A DNA stretch of 64,000 nt, taken from contig CAYQLY010000003.1 in assembly GCA_964418605.1 (NCBI GenBank), positions 221,765-285,764 on the forward strand, given 5' to 3'. The DNA is from CAYQLY01 sp964418605. GTDB taxonomy: Bacteria > Bacteroidota > Bacteroidia > Cytophagales > Cyclobacteriaceae. A model generated the notes under the pieces. It was not told the origin of the DNA, ran no database searches, and saw nothing but the letters and a program-made list of their open reading frames with translations. Positions within the stretch are counted from its first letter, which is position 1. Each line of letters starts with the position of its first letter. The position numbers were made by a program, and so were the translations under genes. Positions 17,239 to 25,804 of the stretch are shown here, in pieces.

Positions 17239-18636
17239 TTAGCTCAATTTAGTTATCCAATTAAACCGATCTGAAGGAGAAAATTTCCACGGTGTAAAAC
17301 TTGTCTCAATATTAGCATACATCGCATTCCAGGAAGCAGGCGCTTTAGATTCTTCCATGGAAATAAACCGACGCAACTCTAAAATGATATCAAGTGGATT
17401 AATTAACACTGGACAAGCATCCACACACGCATTACAAGTTGTGCAAGCCATCACCTCTTCGCGTGTGATATAATCATCTAATAATGTTTTTGCTTTTTCA
17501 ACATCTATGCCTTTATCACGAATTCTTCCCAACTCTTCCATCCGATCGCGTGTATCCATCATGATTTTTCGAGGAGAAAGTTTTTTGCCAGTCAGATTAG
17601 CCGGACAGACTGATGTACATCTACCACACTCTGTACATGTGTAAGCATCCATTAAATTTTTCCAGGAAAGATCGGTGCTATCCTTTGCACCAAATCGAGC
17701 TATCTCAGCTGAAGGTGTTTCATTAGCTTCAGCTATACCAAGCATTGATTTTACTTCTTTTGTAATTGCAGGCATATTGGTCATCTTTCCATCCGATTGT
17801 AATCGTGAAAAATACGTATTCGGAAAAGCCAAGAATATATGCAAGTGTTTAGAATACGTTACATAAACTGCAAATGCCATCACACCTAGAATATGAATCC
17901 ACCAAGTGAGTCGTTCAATAATATGAAGGATTGTTTCATCTATTCCTTTGAATACAGGTATTAAATAACGACTTACCATAAAACCTAACTCACCTATAGG
18001 TACTTTATAACCGACATACATACTTTCAATCTCTTGTGGAGTCATCCTTTTCATTGCATCCTCAGGTACCATCACGCAGTCATATACTACCTTATTATCC
18101 AATATTTCCCCAGAAGCATTCATGATTAAAAATGCAATCATCAACACAACCTCTGTGATTAAAATGAGATTAGCATCTAGCCGTGGCCATGATTTCATTT
18201 CTTCATGACGCGCACTCAAACGCTTGACTTTAACTATATTCCGTCTACATAAAAAAACAATACAGCCCACAATGACAGTTACTGCAAAAAATTCAAATAC
18301 ATTAATAAAGAAATCATAGGAATCACCTAGTAACGGACGAAAGATGCGATGCGTTCCTAAAATCCCATCCAAAGCAATCTCCAGCATTTCTACATTAACA
18401 ATAATAAAACCCAAATAAATAAAAAGATGCAAAAAAGCCACTAATGGCCGATCAAACATTTTCTTTTGACCAAACGCCATCAAGGCCATCCGTTGAAATC
18501 TCTTCCAACGATGATCTTTAATAGGTTGACGCTTCCCGGATGCAATATTTCTCCACACAAAGCGAATCCGCTTAACCAATAAAAAAGTGGTTACTAAAAG
18601 ACAACTAACAAAAATCAGCTGTGCAATAACTTTCAT
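17239..18636 (-). CDS. Membrane-anchored heterodisulfide-reductase-like Fe-S protein
   Basis: Five to six N-terminal transmembrane helices (about residues 5-265) in a NarI/HdrE-like arrangement, then a cytoplasmic part with two 4Fe-4S motifs: CTECGRCTSVCPAN and CTTCNACVDACPV (about residues 345-420). This is the quinone-linked electron-transfer protein common in Bacteroidota, usually followed by a cysteine-rich (CCG-domain) partner. Here the next gene is the unrelated RarD-like transporter, so the partner must be elsewhere or absent. ATG at 18636 is chosen; an upstream in-frame TTG at 18660 overlaps a TATATTTG promoter box. Donor and acceptor unknown. Confidence 0.85.
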   Translation of the reverse strand: MKVIAQLIFVSCLLVTTFLLVKRIRFVWRNIASGKRQPIKDHRWKRFQRMALMAFGQKKMFDRPLVAFLHLFIYLGFIIVNVEMLEIALDGILGTHRIFRPLLGDSYDFFINVFEFFAVTVIVGCIVFLCRRNIVKVKRLSARHEEMKSWPRLDANLILITEVVLMIAFLIMNASGEILDNKVVYDCVMVPEDAMKRMTPQEIESMYVGYKVPIGELGFMVSRYLIPVFKGIDETILHIIERLTWWIHILGVMAFAVYVTYSKHLHIFLAFPNTYFSRLQSDGKMTNMPAITKEVKSMLGIAEANETPSAEIARFGAKDSTDLSWKNLMDAYTCTECGRCTSVCPANLTGKKLSPRKIMMDTRDRMEELGRIRDKGIDVEKAKTLLDDYITREEVMACTTCNACVDACPVLINPLDIILELRRFISMEESKAPASWNAMYANIETSFTPWKFSPSDRFNWITKLS

Positions 18637-18657
18637 ATCCTTTATCAAGTAATAACC

Positions 18658-18665
18658 CAAATATA
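18658..18665 (-). promoter_or_regulatory. Putative -7 promoter element for the membrane Fe-S gene
   Basis: Minus-strand TATATTTG, 21 bases before the ATG at 18636. It overlaps the alternative TTG start, which argues against that start. Confidence 0.5.
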
Positions 18666-18749
18666 CAATCTTAAATTGATAAAAATACCTATAAACCAGA
18701 CCCCCATTCCCGGGCTTATTATTTTTATTAAATCAGACTGCAAAATAAC

Positions 18750-18780
18750 TTGTTAATAGAATAAAAAATCAATAAATTTG
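18750..18780 (+). promoter_or_regulatory. Promoter of tRNA-Phe
   Basis: TTG at 18750-18752, 20 bases, then TAAATTTG at 18773-18780; the mature tRNA begins 12 bases later. Fits the Bacteroidota -33/-7 pattern. Confidence 0.65.
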
Positions 18781-18792
18781 CCGCACTTTGTT

Positions 18793-18865
18793 GGTGACGT
18801 AGCTCAGTTGGTAGAGCAAAGGACTGAAAATCCTTGTGTCGGTGGTTCGATTCCACTCGTCACCA
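18793..18865 (+). tRNA. tRNA-Phe (GAA)
   Basis: The 73-base cloverleaf is complete: acceptor GGTGACG/CGTCACC, D arm GCTC...GAGC, anticodon stem AAGGA/TCCTT with loop CTGAAAA giving anticodon GAA, T arm with GGTTCGATTCC, discriminator A. CCA is not encoded. It is followed after about 25 bases by porQ. Confidence 0.97.
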
Positions 18866-18890
18866 CACTTCTTCTAAAAAACTTCTTCTA

Positions 18891-19886
18891 TTGATTAATC
18901 GCTTATATTTCAATACTGTTTTTATATTTATACTACTCCTAGGAAAATATTCATCTCTTTATGCTCAACAGTTTGATTTTTTAAAGCTTCCGACAAACGC
19001 ATATGTCAATGGCCTAGGAGGCGCAACAACATCGTCTTTACAAAAAGACATCAATACTACCAATAATAATCCTGCTCTACTATCACCTTCAGATTCTGTA
19101 AATTATTTTTCATTTACTCATGCTCCTTTTTTAGCGGGACTATTCCTATCTTCTGTACAAGCAGGTATTCACTTTTCAAAAATAGGATTATGGGGAGTCG
19201 GCATGCACTATCTTAATTATGGCAAAATTGAAGGTTATGATGATACCGGCGCACCTATCGGATCATTCTATGCTAATGACTATGCCTTAACTGTGACGCA
19301 CTCCCATACAGTTGAATCCTACACGGTAGGTGCTACGCTAAAGTTAGCAGGATCTTCTTTTATCTACCATCAAGCATGGGCTATGTTATTCGATATCGGC
19401 ACGATTTACAAACATCCTACCAAAGAATTGCAATTAGGTATTGTTTTTAAAAACATAGGCATGGTTCTTCAAAAATATACCCCTATCTCATCAGCTTCCA
19501 TTCCATTCGATGTACAAATGGGAATAACTACACATCCTTCCCATATGCCATTTAGATTATCTATAACACTACATCAACTCTCGAGAATAGATAATCCTTA
19601 CTTTTCAACGATTCTCGGTAAGTTTGTAAGCCATTGCATCCTAAGCGGGGAAATACTAATGAGTAAAAATTTAACCATACAAACAGGTTATAACATTTCA
19701 AAAAGAAAAGAACTGCAATCTGACACATCTCCTTTAGCGGGATTTTCAATAGGCGCTATGCTAGTAACAAAACGAATACAGATGGGAGTAAGTCATTCCT
19801 TTTTTCAAACCAAAGGACTAACCTCATTGACACTAAGCTTATGTCTTACAAAGCCACCTCATAAAATTAAAACACCAAACGACTAA
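18891..19886 (+). CDS. porQ: Type IX secretion system protein PorQ
   Basis: Signal peptide (LYFNTVFIFILLLGKYSSLYAQ) followed by FLKLPTNAYVNGLGGATTS and NNNPALLSP, the opening typical of PorQ beta-barrel proteins; the rest is Gly/aromatic strand-rich. PorQ works with PorU, PorV and PorZ in the T9SS attachment step. The frame is open back into the tRNA, but starting there is unreasonable; no ATG precedes the signal peptide, and TTG at 18891 is the best start (25 bases after the tRNA). Two other genes in the window encode T9SS cargo. Assignment rests on overall pattern. Confidence 0.78.
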   Translation: MINRLYFNTVFIFILLLGKYSSLYAQQFDFLKLPTNAYVNGLGGATTSSLQKDINTTNNNPALLSPSDSVNYFSFTHAPFLAGLFLSSVQAGIHFSKIGLWGVGMHYLNYGKIEGYDDTGAPIGSFYANDYALTVTHSHTVESYTVGATLKLAGSSFIYHQAWAMLFDIGTIYKHPTKELQLGIVFKNIGMVLQKYTPISSASIPFDVQMGITTHPSHMPFRLSITLHQLSRIDNPYFSTILGKFVSHCILSGEILMSKNLTIQTGYNISKRKELQSDTSPLAGFSIGAMLVTKRIQMGVSHSFFQTKGLTSLTLSLCLTKPPHKIKTPND

Positions 19887-19933
19887 AATAACATAAAAAA
19901 TATAGAATTAACAAAAAAATTATACCGTACACC

Positions 19934-21304
19934 ATGAAAAAAGATAATAACACCTTTCTTACACCTTCAGAAATTGTAAGCGAGCTTAACAAATATATTA
20001 TTGGACAGCAAAATGCAAAACGCCATGTAGCCATTGCCTTACGAAACAGATGGAGGCGTATGCAGGTACCTTTAGATATGCAGCAAGAAATTATTCCTAA
20101 TAATATCTTAATGATTGGAGCTACAGGAGTAGGAAAAACAGAAATTGCTCGTCGGCTAGCTAAAATTGCAGATGCTCCATTTACAAAAGTGGAAGCCTCC
20201 AAATTTACCGAAGTAGGCTACGTCGGAAGAGATGTGGAAAGCATGGTAAGAGATCTGGTAGAGCAATCTGTAAGCCTAGTCAAAACACAAAAAAAAGAAG
20301 AAGTAAAAGAAAAAGCCTATCTACTAGCAGAGGAGATTATTTTAGATGCCCTTATTCCACCTTTACAACCAATAGATTCAACATCTTCTACTCAACCAAC
20401 TCATCCGGAAGGAAACGAAGAAACAAGAAAACGGTTCAGAGAAAAAATACGAACAGGTGAACTGGATGATAAAAAAATTGAAATACATATTCAACAAAAC
20501 TCTGTCGGAGGACTAGGTGTCGTAGGCCCGAATATGTTAGACGAAACCTCATTACTCAATCTGCAAGAAATGATGAATAGCATGATGCCTAAAAAAACGC
20601 GAAAGCGAAAAATAACTATAGCAGAAGCTAAAAAAATACTCGTCGAAGAAGAAGCAGCCAAACTTATTGATATGGATGAGGTAAAAGAAATGGCCATTCA
20701 AAAAGCAGAAAATGCAGGCATTATCTTCATTGATGAAATCGATAAGATTGCCAGCACTGGTAATAAAGGAGGAGCTGATGTAAGCCGTGAAGGGGTACAG
20801 CGCGACCTTCTACCTATTGTAGAAGGCAGTAGTGTAAACACTAAATACGGTATTGTAAAAACAGACCATATCCTCTTTATAGCAGCCGGTGCATTTCATT
20901 TGGCAAAACCATCCGATCTAATTCCTGAACTACAAGGACGATTTCCTATACGTGTTGAACTAACCAATTTAACTCAAGATGATTTTTGCCGAATTCTAAA
21001 AGAGCCTAAAAATGCGCTAACCAAACAATACCAAGCCTTATTTGAAGCAGAAGGCACCCAATTAGTATTTGAAGAAAAAGCAATTGATGAGATCGCTGAG
21101 ATCGCTTTTCAAATCAACTCCGAAATTGAAAATATTGGCGCTCGAAGATTGCATACCGTCATGAGTCATTTGCTGAATGACCTATTATATAAAATGCCAG
21201 ATCAATTAAAAAAAGGAACCACTGTTGTCATAACCTCTGATCTGGTTAAGGAAAAATTAAACGATTTAGTAAAAAATAAAGATTTAAGTAAGTATATTTT
21301 ATAA
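19934..21304 (+). CDS. hslU: HslU, ATPase subunit of the HslUV protease
   Basis: AAA+ unfoldase that feeds proteins to HslV. Walker A GATGVGKTEIARR (about residues 59-71), the pore-loop segment KFTEVGYVGRDVES, Walker B IIFIDEIDKIA, sensor/arginine region LQGRFPIRVEL, and a C-terminal end SKYIL of the type that docks into HslV. An I-domain of about 110 residues lies in the middle. Length fits (456). hslV is not adjacent on either side, unlike the usual hslVU order, so the peptidase must be elsewhere. engB follows after four bases. Confidence 0.96.
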   Translation: MKKDNNTFLTPSEIVSELNKYIIGQQNAKRHVAIALRNRWRRMQVPLDMQQEIIPNNILMIGATGVGKTEIARRLAKIADAPFTKVEASKFTEVGYVGRDVESMVRDLVEQSVSLVKTQKKEEVKEKAYLLAEEIILDALIPPLQPIDSTSSTQPTHPEGNEETRKRFREKIRTGELDDKKIEIHIQQNSVGGLGVVGPNMLDETSLLNLQEMMNSMMPKKTRKRKITIAEAKKILVEEEAAKLIDMDEVKEMAIQKAENAGIIFIDEIDKIASTGNKGGADVSREGVQRDLLPIVEGSSVNTKYGIVKTDHILFIAAGAFHLAKPSDLIPELQGRFPIRVELTNLTQDDFCRILKEPKNALTKQYQALFEAEGTQLVFEEKAIDEIAEIAFQINSEIENIGARRLHTVMSHLLNDLLYKMPDQLKKGTTVVITSDLVKEKLNDLVKNKDLSKYIL

Positions 21305-21308
21305 CCTC

Positions 21309-21911
21309 ATGTCCCCTACTGCACGCTTTATCAGCAGCCATACTGATCATCGAGAATGCCCACCAGCTGACTTTCCTGAATATGCTTTCTGGGGACGATC
21401 GAATGTAGGGAAATCCTCTTTAGTTAATACACTTACAAATCAAAAAAATTTAGCCCACGTTTCTGCCACACCCGGCAAAACACAATTAATCAATTATTTT
21501 TTGATCGATAAAAACTGGTACCTTGTGGATCTTCCAGGTTACGGCTGGTCTAAAGTAAGTAAAACAGAACATAAAAAATGGGAAAAAATGATTGAAAATT
21601 ATTTAATACACCGACCTAACCTCATGTGTGTATTTCTGCTCATTGACTCTCGCCTGCCTCCACAACCCATCGATGAGGAAATAATGAAATGGATGGCTAC
21701 AGCAACAATTCCATTTGTACTTGTATTCACTAAAGCCGATAAACAAAGTAAACAACAAACAACCACATCCATCACACACTACCTTCAGCATCTTACTCAA
21801 AAATGGGAAGAGTTACCACCACATTTTGTTACTTCTTCAAAAGAAAAAAAAGGCATTGAGGGTATTTTAGAGTTTGTAGAAAAAACAAATAAAGATTTTA
21901 AAAGAACATAG
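21309..21911 (+). CDS. engB: Ribosome biogenesis GTPase EngB (YihA/YsxC)
   Basis: Small TRAFAC GTPase needed for large-subunit assembly. G1 GRSNVGKSSLVN (about residues 29-40), G3 DLPGYGWSKV, G4 TKADK, and an SSKEKKGI G5-like segment are all present; length 200 is typical. It lies four bases after hslU, suggesting co-transcription. Confidence 0.95.
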   Translation: MSPTARFISSHTDHRECPPADFPEYAFWGRSNVGKSSLVNTLTNQKNLAHVSATPGKTQLINYFLIDKNWYLVDLPGYGWSKVSKTEHKKWEKMIENYLIHRPNLMCVFLLIDSRLPPQPIDEEIMKWMATATIPFVLVFTKADKQSKQQTTTSITHYLQHLTQKWEELPPHFVTSSKEKKGIEGILEFVEKTNKDFKRT

Positions 21912-21918
21912 AACATAT

Positions 21919-21926
21919 TAAATTTG
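21919..21926 (+). promoter_or_regulatory. Putative -7 promoter element for the DUF5606 gene
   Basis: TAAATTTG matches TAnnTTTG, 16 bases before the ATG at 21943. Confidence 0.5.
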
Positions 21927-21942
21927 CTCATTCATTTAACCT

Positions 21943-22401
21943 ATGAGACTAGAAGATATTGCATCCATCAACGGAAAATCCGGTTTATACAAAATCATTA
22001 AACCTACACGCACTGGTGTAATCGTTGAATCACTTGACGAGAAAAAAAATCGTTTGGTTATAACCTCAACTAATAAAGTCTCTATCCTACACGATATTTC
22101 TATATATACGACAACCGTAGAAGGCTCTGTACCTCTCAAAAAAGTACTTCATACCCTGCATCAACAATTCAAAGACCAATGCCCCGTCACCACAGAATCA
22201 TCGCCGCAAGAGTTAGCTCAATTTATGCTTCAACTCCTCCCCGACTATGACTCCGATCGTGTCTATATATCAGATATAAAAAAATTAATCACATGGTATG
22301 GTTTACTTGTTTCTAATAGCCCTGAAACACTAGCCTCATTGGAAGAGAAGGAAGAATCAAATGAAACAATATCTTCTACTACAAAGGAAAAAGAAGAGTA
22401 G
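21943..22401 (+). CDS. DUF5606-type protein
   Basis: The N-terminal ~55 residues (LEDIASINGKSGLYKIIKPTRTGVIVESLD, then STNKVSILHDISIYT) match the DUF5606 pattern of Bacteroidota, a small beta-rich domain. Next comes a segment QDLLPDYDSDRVYISDIKKLITWY-like and an acidic tail. No catalytic motif. It converges with the S66 peptidase gene, leaving three bases between them. Function unknown. Confidence 0.75.
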   Translation: MRLEDIASINGKSGLYKIIKPTRTGVIVESLDEKKNRLVITSTNKVSILHDISIYTTTVEGSVPLKKVLHTLHQQFKDQCPVTTESSPQELAQFMLQLLPDYDSDRVYISDIKKLITWYGLLVSNSPETLASLEEKEESNETISSTTKEKEE

Positions 22402-22404
22402 AGC

Positions 22405-23295
22405 TTAAAAAAGCAAAGCCCCTTTCTGGTCAACAGAGAGCGTCATCTTCTTCCCACATACAAATGCCTGATTATCGGCAGAATGACCAATGGGAAAATG
22501 GTAGCCAACAGGATACGTATACTCACTCACCGCATCAGCTATAATTTCATAGGCTGTTTTTCCAAAGGGTATGGTATTATCCTTCATATCTGTAAACTGA
22601 CCAACAACCAACCCGGCTAAGTTTTTCAACTTGCCAGAACGTTTAAGTTGAATCATCATACGATCAACATGATATAAGTATTCATCAACATCTTCTATAA
22701 CTAAAATTTTTCCTTCCCACGAACTATCAGAAGATGTCCCAATACTATTCACCAATAAAGATAAATTCCCACCTATCAATTGACCGGATTGTTTTCCCCA
22801 TCGGTTCAAGCTATATACCGGTGCTGAAATAGTAACATGCTCACCAAAAAGAATCTTTCTTAATGTTTCTAAAGAAGCTTGAGAAGATGTGGAAAATAAA
22901 ACAGGTATTGTACTATGAATACTACACACAGCCATACGATGTAAATGCAAATGCAAAGCAGTCACATCGCTAAATCCACACACCCATTTAGGATTTTTCT
23001 TAAATAACTCAAAATTTAAACGATCAATAAAACGAGTTGTGCCATAGCCTCCACGAACACAAAAAATAGCACGCATACCAGGATTATCTAACAGCTGCTG
23101 AAGCCCACGACACCGCTCATCATCCGTTCCGGCAAACTGATGCGACTCACAATAAAGTGTAGAACTCAGATGCACATCTAAACCCCACGATGTCAATAGA
23201 TCTATGGCAGGCCTAAGTTCCGCAGAAGAAACCTTACGCGCTGTAGCTGCCAAAGCTACCTGAGCACCCTTATGAAGAAAAGAAGGAATAACCAT
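22405..23295 (-). CDS. LD-carboxypeptidase (peptidase family S66)
   Basis: Removes the terminal D-Ala from murein tetrapeptides during peptidoglycan recycling in characterised relatives. The S66 pattern is complete: FCVRGGYGTTRF (about residues 77-88), nucleophile Ser in the elbow CGFSDVTALH (about 106), Glu in LVIEDVDEYLY, and His in HFPIGHSADNQAF. Length 296 fits. No signal peptide, so cytoplasmic. A TAATTTTG box lies 13 bases upstream. The MccF self-immunity relatives share this fold, but nothing here suggests a microcin. Confidence 0.92.
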   Translation of the reverse strand: MVIPSFLHKGAQVALAATARKVSSAELRPAIDLLTSWGLDVHLSSTLYCESHQFAGTDDERCRGLQQLLDNPGMRAIFCVRGGYGTTRFIDRLNFELFKKNPKWVCGFSDVTALHLHLHRMAVCSIHSTIPVLFSTSSQASLETLRKILFGEHVTISAPVYSLNRWGKQSGQLIGGNLSLLVNSIGTSSDSSWEGKILVIEDVDEYLYHVDRMMIQLKRSGKLKNLAGLVVGQFTDMKDNTIPFGKTAYEIIADAVSEYTYPVGYHFPIGHSADNQAFVCGKKMTLSVDQKGALLF

Positions 23296-23308
23296 ACAAT
23301 AAGAAAAC

Positions 23309-23316
23309 CAAAATTA
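23309..23316 (-). promoter_or_regulatory. Putative -7 promoter element for the S66 peptidase
   Basis: Minus-strand TAATTTTG, 13 bases before the start at 23295. Confidence 0.4.
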
Positions 23317-23363
23317 CATAAATTGCAAAGACAATTTACAAACCAGCTCATTCGTTTTAGAAC

Positions 23364-24542
23364 ATGAACCTGTATGAAAATAAATCACGCATCAAGCTCA
23401 TCATTCTGATAGGCGCCATTATCATCGGGAGTCTATCTCTCTATTATACAAATAGCGTCGTCCAACAATTATCTGAACGAGAAAAAAAATATGTAGAACT
23501 TTATGCCAATGCGCTCAAATATTCTATTTCAAGTGACTTAACGGATGAAATTGAGTTTCTAAATCAACAGATCATCAGCACCAATACCTCTATCCCTGTT
23601 ATTCTAACTGATCAAAATCATCAACCTCTTGCCTTCCGTAACCTCGCCTTATCAACTCAGTTACCAGATGAAGAACTTCAAAATAAACTAGTGTCAGAAA
23701 TGAAAATAATGGCAGGGCAACACATACCTATTGAAGTTAACTATGGAGAGGGTCCTGTCAATTACATTTACTATAAGGATTCTTATTTATTAAGCCAACT
23801 TAAGTACTATCCTTATGTCCAACTGACTGTTATATTTATGTTTATCCTCCTTGGCTACATGGCGTTCAACTACTCTCGCTCATCAGAGCAAAATAAAGTA
23901 TGGATAGGTCTAGCTAAAGAAACAGCTCATCAGCTTGGCACGCCACTCTCCTCTCTCATTGGATGGATTGAATACCTACGTACTGAAAAAAAATTACCTG
24001 AAGATATAGTAGAAGAATTAAATAAAGATGTACAACGACTGGAAATGATCACCGCACGGTTTTCAAGCATCGGCTCAATACCTGTACTGAAAGAAGAAAA
24101 CATCATCCAAGTCGTTCAGCATATCGCACAGTACCTCCAAAAAAGAATATCAGCTCGAATTCCACTTACTATTCATTCTACTATAAATCCGTCGACTACC
24201 ATTGCTATCAATCGCCCCCTCTTTGAATGGGTTATTGAAAATATTTGTAAAAATGCTGTAGACGCCATCGGCGAAAAATCAGAAGGAAAAATTGACATCA
24301 CTATAACATCCGATCCACGAAAGAACATTAGCATTGAAATAGCTGACAATGGAAAAGGTATACCAAAAAAATTATTCAAAAAAATATTTGAACCAGGGTA
24401 CAGCAGCAAAAAACGAGGATGGGGATTAGGGCTTACACTTGCCAAGCGCATCATTGAACAATACCACCACGGAAAGATTAGCATAAAACAATCAGAAATA
24501 GACCAAGGAACTATTTTTAAAATAATTTTATATACAAAATAG
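23364..24542 (+). CDS. Sensor histidine kinase
   Basis: Transmembrane helices at about residues 10-28 and 155-170 enclose a ~125-residue extracytoplasmic sensor region. H box AKETAHQLGTPLSSLIGWIEYL carries the phosphorylated histidine; N box ENICKNAVDAI, G1 DNGKGIP, F/G2 FEPGYSSKKRGWGLGL complete the HATPase domain. No response regulator lies next to it, so it is an orphan kinase here. HQLGTPLSSL is the H-box form common in Bacteroidota kinases. Signal unknown. Confidence 0.93.
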   Translation: MNLYENKSRIKLIILIGAIIIGSLSLYYTNSVVQQLSEREKKYVELYANALKYSISSDLTDEIEFLNQQIISTNTSIPVILTDQNHQPLAFRNLALSTQLPDEELQNKLVSEMKIMAGQHIPIEVNYGEGPVNYIYYKDSYLLSQLKYYPYVQLTVIFMFILLGYMAFNYSRSSEQNKVWIGLAKETAHQLGTPLSSLIGWIEYLRTEKKLPEDIVEELNKDVQRLEMITARFSSIGSIPVLKEENIIQVVQHIAQYLQKRISARIPLTIHSTINPSTTIAINRPLFEWVIENICKNAVDAIGEKSEGKIDITITSDPRKNISIEIADNGKGIPKKLFKKIFEPGYSSKKRGWGLGLTLAKRIIEQYHHGKISIKQSEIDQGTIFKIILYTK

Positions 24543-24638
24543 AATAAAAAATAATAAAAAAGTCCATATTTTGGATATTAAGATATAATTTCAATTTACT
24601 TCTTTATACAAGTAATACTTCTACTAGAATTATTTTCT

Positions 24639-24646
24639 TAAATTTG
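24639..24646 (+). promoter_or_regulatory. Putative -7 promoter element for the DksA-like gene
   Basis: TAAATTTG matches TAnnTTTG, 22 bases before ATG 24669. Confidence 0.5.
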
Positions 24647-24668
24647 CACCAATTTTCATCCTATAAAA

Positions 24669-25205
24669 ATGGCTCCTACGAAGACTTATAAAAAATCAAC
24701 CTCTAAAAATAAATCTAGCAAATTAGCAGCATTAGAAAAAAAGAAAAAATTAGTCATAAAAAAATCGACTCCTAAAAAAAATACCATCAATAAAAAAACA
24801 ACGACTACTCAAAAGAAAACCTCTGTAAAAAAAGATGATAAACGCTACTCCGATAAAGATTTGAAAGAGTTTGAAAAAATCATTATTCAAAAACTAGAGA
24901 AAGCTAAAAAAGAACTAGCCTACATCAAAGAAACATTGAGTAAAAAAAATGATACTGGAACAGATAATACGTCTGGGAATTTAAAACTCATTGAAGACAG
25001 CTCTGACACAATGGAAAAAGAAAACCTAAGCCAACTGGCAGGTCGTCAACAAAAATTTATTATCCAGTTGGAAAAAGCACTCATGCGTATTAAAAACAAA
25101 ACATACGGTATTTGTGTCGAAACAGGAAAGCTTATTCCCAAAGCACGTCTTAAGCTTGTTCCACATACACAGCATTCTATTGAAGCTAAATTAAAAAGAG
25201 ACTAA
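24669..25205 (+). CDS. TraR/DksA-family protein with Lys-rich tail and no zinc finger
   Basis: Residues 1-58 are very rich in Lys, Ser and Thr. The next ~90 residues are coiled-coil-like (DLKEFEKIIIQKLEKAKKEL), then GRQQKFIIQLEKALMRIKNKTYGICVETGKLIPKARLKLVPHT, the DksA signature. DksA binds the RNA polymerase secondary channel. Only one cysteine (C149) remains where DksA has four zinc ligands, as in other Bacteroidota members. It is probably a transcription modulator, and the basic tail may contact nucleic acid. scpB follows after eight bases. Confidence 0.85.
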   Translation: MAPTKTYKKSTSKNKSSKLAALEKKKKLVIKKSTPKKNTINKKTTTTQKKTSVKKDDKRYSDKDLKEFEKIIIQKLEKAKKELAYIKETLSKKNDTGTDNTSGNLKLIEDSSDTMEKENLSQLAGRQQKFIIQLEKALMRIKNKTYGICVETGKLIPKARLKLVPHTQHSIEAKLKRD

Positions 25206-25213
25206 CTACATCC

Positions 25214-25804
25214 ATGGATTTCCTACAAAATCACATTGAAGCACTTATATTCTGTTCAGAATCTCCAATTAAAAGTGAGGATATCAAGAATTGCCTTACT
25301 GAAATGTTCGATGCCAACATCCCAATCGAAGATATACAGGGCGCACTCGAAGCACTTGAAAAAAAATATACAAACGATGAGTACGCTTTTCAAATTTACC
25401 ATACCGGAGGAGGTTATCAATTTCTTACAAAGCCAGCCTATCAAGCAAGCATTGGCATTCTACTCAAACAAAAATCTAAAAAACGTTTATCAACAGCTGC
25501 CCTAGAAACGCTGGCTATTATTTCTTACAAACAACCCATTACCAAAAGTGAGATCGAACAACTTCGTGGCGTAAATTGTGATTATGCGATTCAACGTTTA
25601 CTCGAAAAAGAACTGGTGGAAATCCAAGGCAAGGCTGAAAGTATCGGAAGACCTGTGCTCTATGGGACAAGCCCTAAGTTCATGGAATATTTTGGAATTA
25701 ATAGCCTCAAAGATCTTCCTACTTTAAAAGATTTTCATGAAGAAACAAACGAAATTGGGAAAACAGAAGAAATAGAACAAAACGAGGAGGAAAATCCTTC
25801 ATGA
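25214..25804 (+). CDS. scpB: Chromosome segregation and condensation protein ScpB
   Basis: Kleisin-associated winged-helix protein of the SMC-ScpAB complex. Diagnostic core: STAALETLAIISYKQPITKSEIEQLRGVNCD-like segment (about residues 95-125), then LLEKELVEIQGKAESIGRPVLYGTSPKFMEYFGI. An acidic tail follows. It overlaps aroK by four bases (ATGA), so the two are translationally coupled. scpA and smc are not in the window. Confidence 0.94.
   Translation: MDFLQNHIEALIFCSESPIKSEDIKNCLTEMFDANIPIEDIQGALEALEKKYTNDEYAFQIYHTGGGYQFLTKPAYQASIGILLKQKSKKRLSTAALETLAIISYKQPITKSEIEQLRGVNCDYAIQRLLEKELVEIQGKAESIGRPVLYGTSPKFMEYFGINSLKDLPTLKDFHEETNEIGKTEEIEQNEEENPS

Noticed and set aside
18834..18890. porQ start at TTG inside the tRNA
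   Set aside because: It would place the start codon in the anticodon arm region of the tRNA and adds residues encoded by tRNA sequence.
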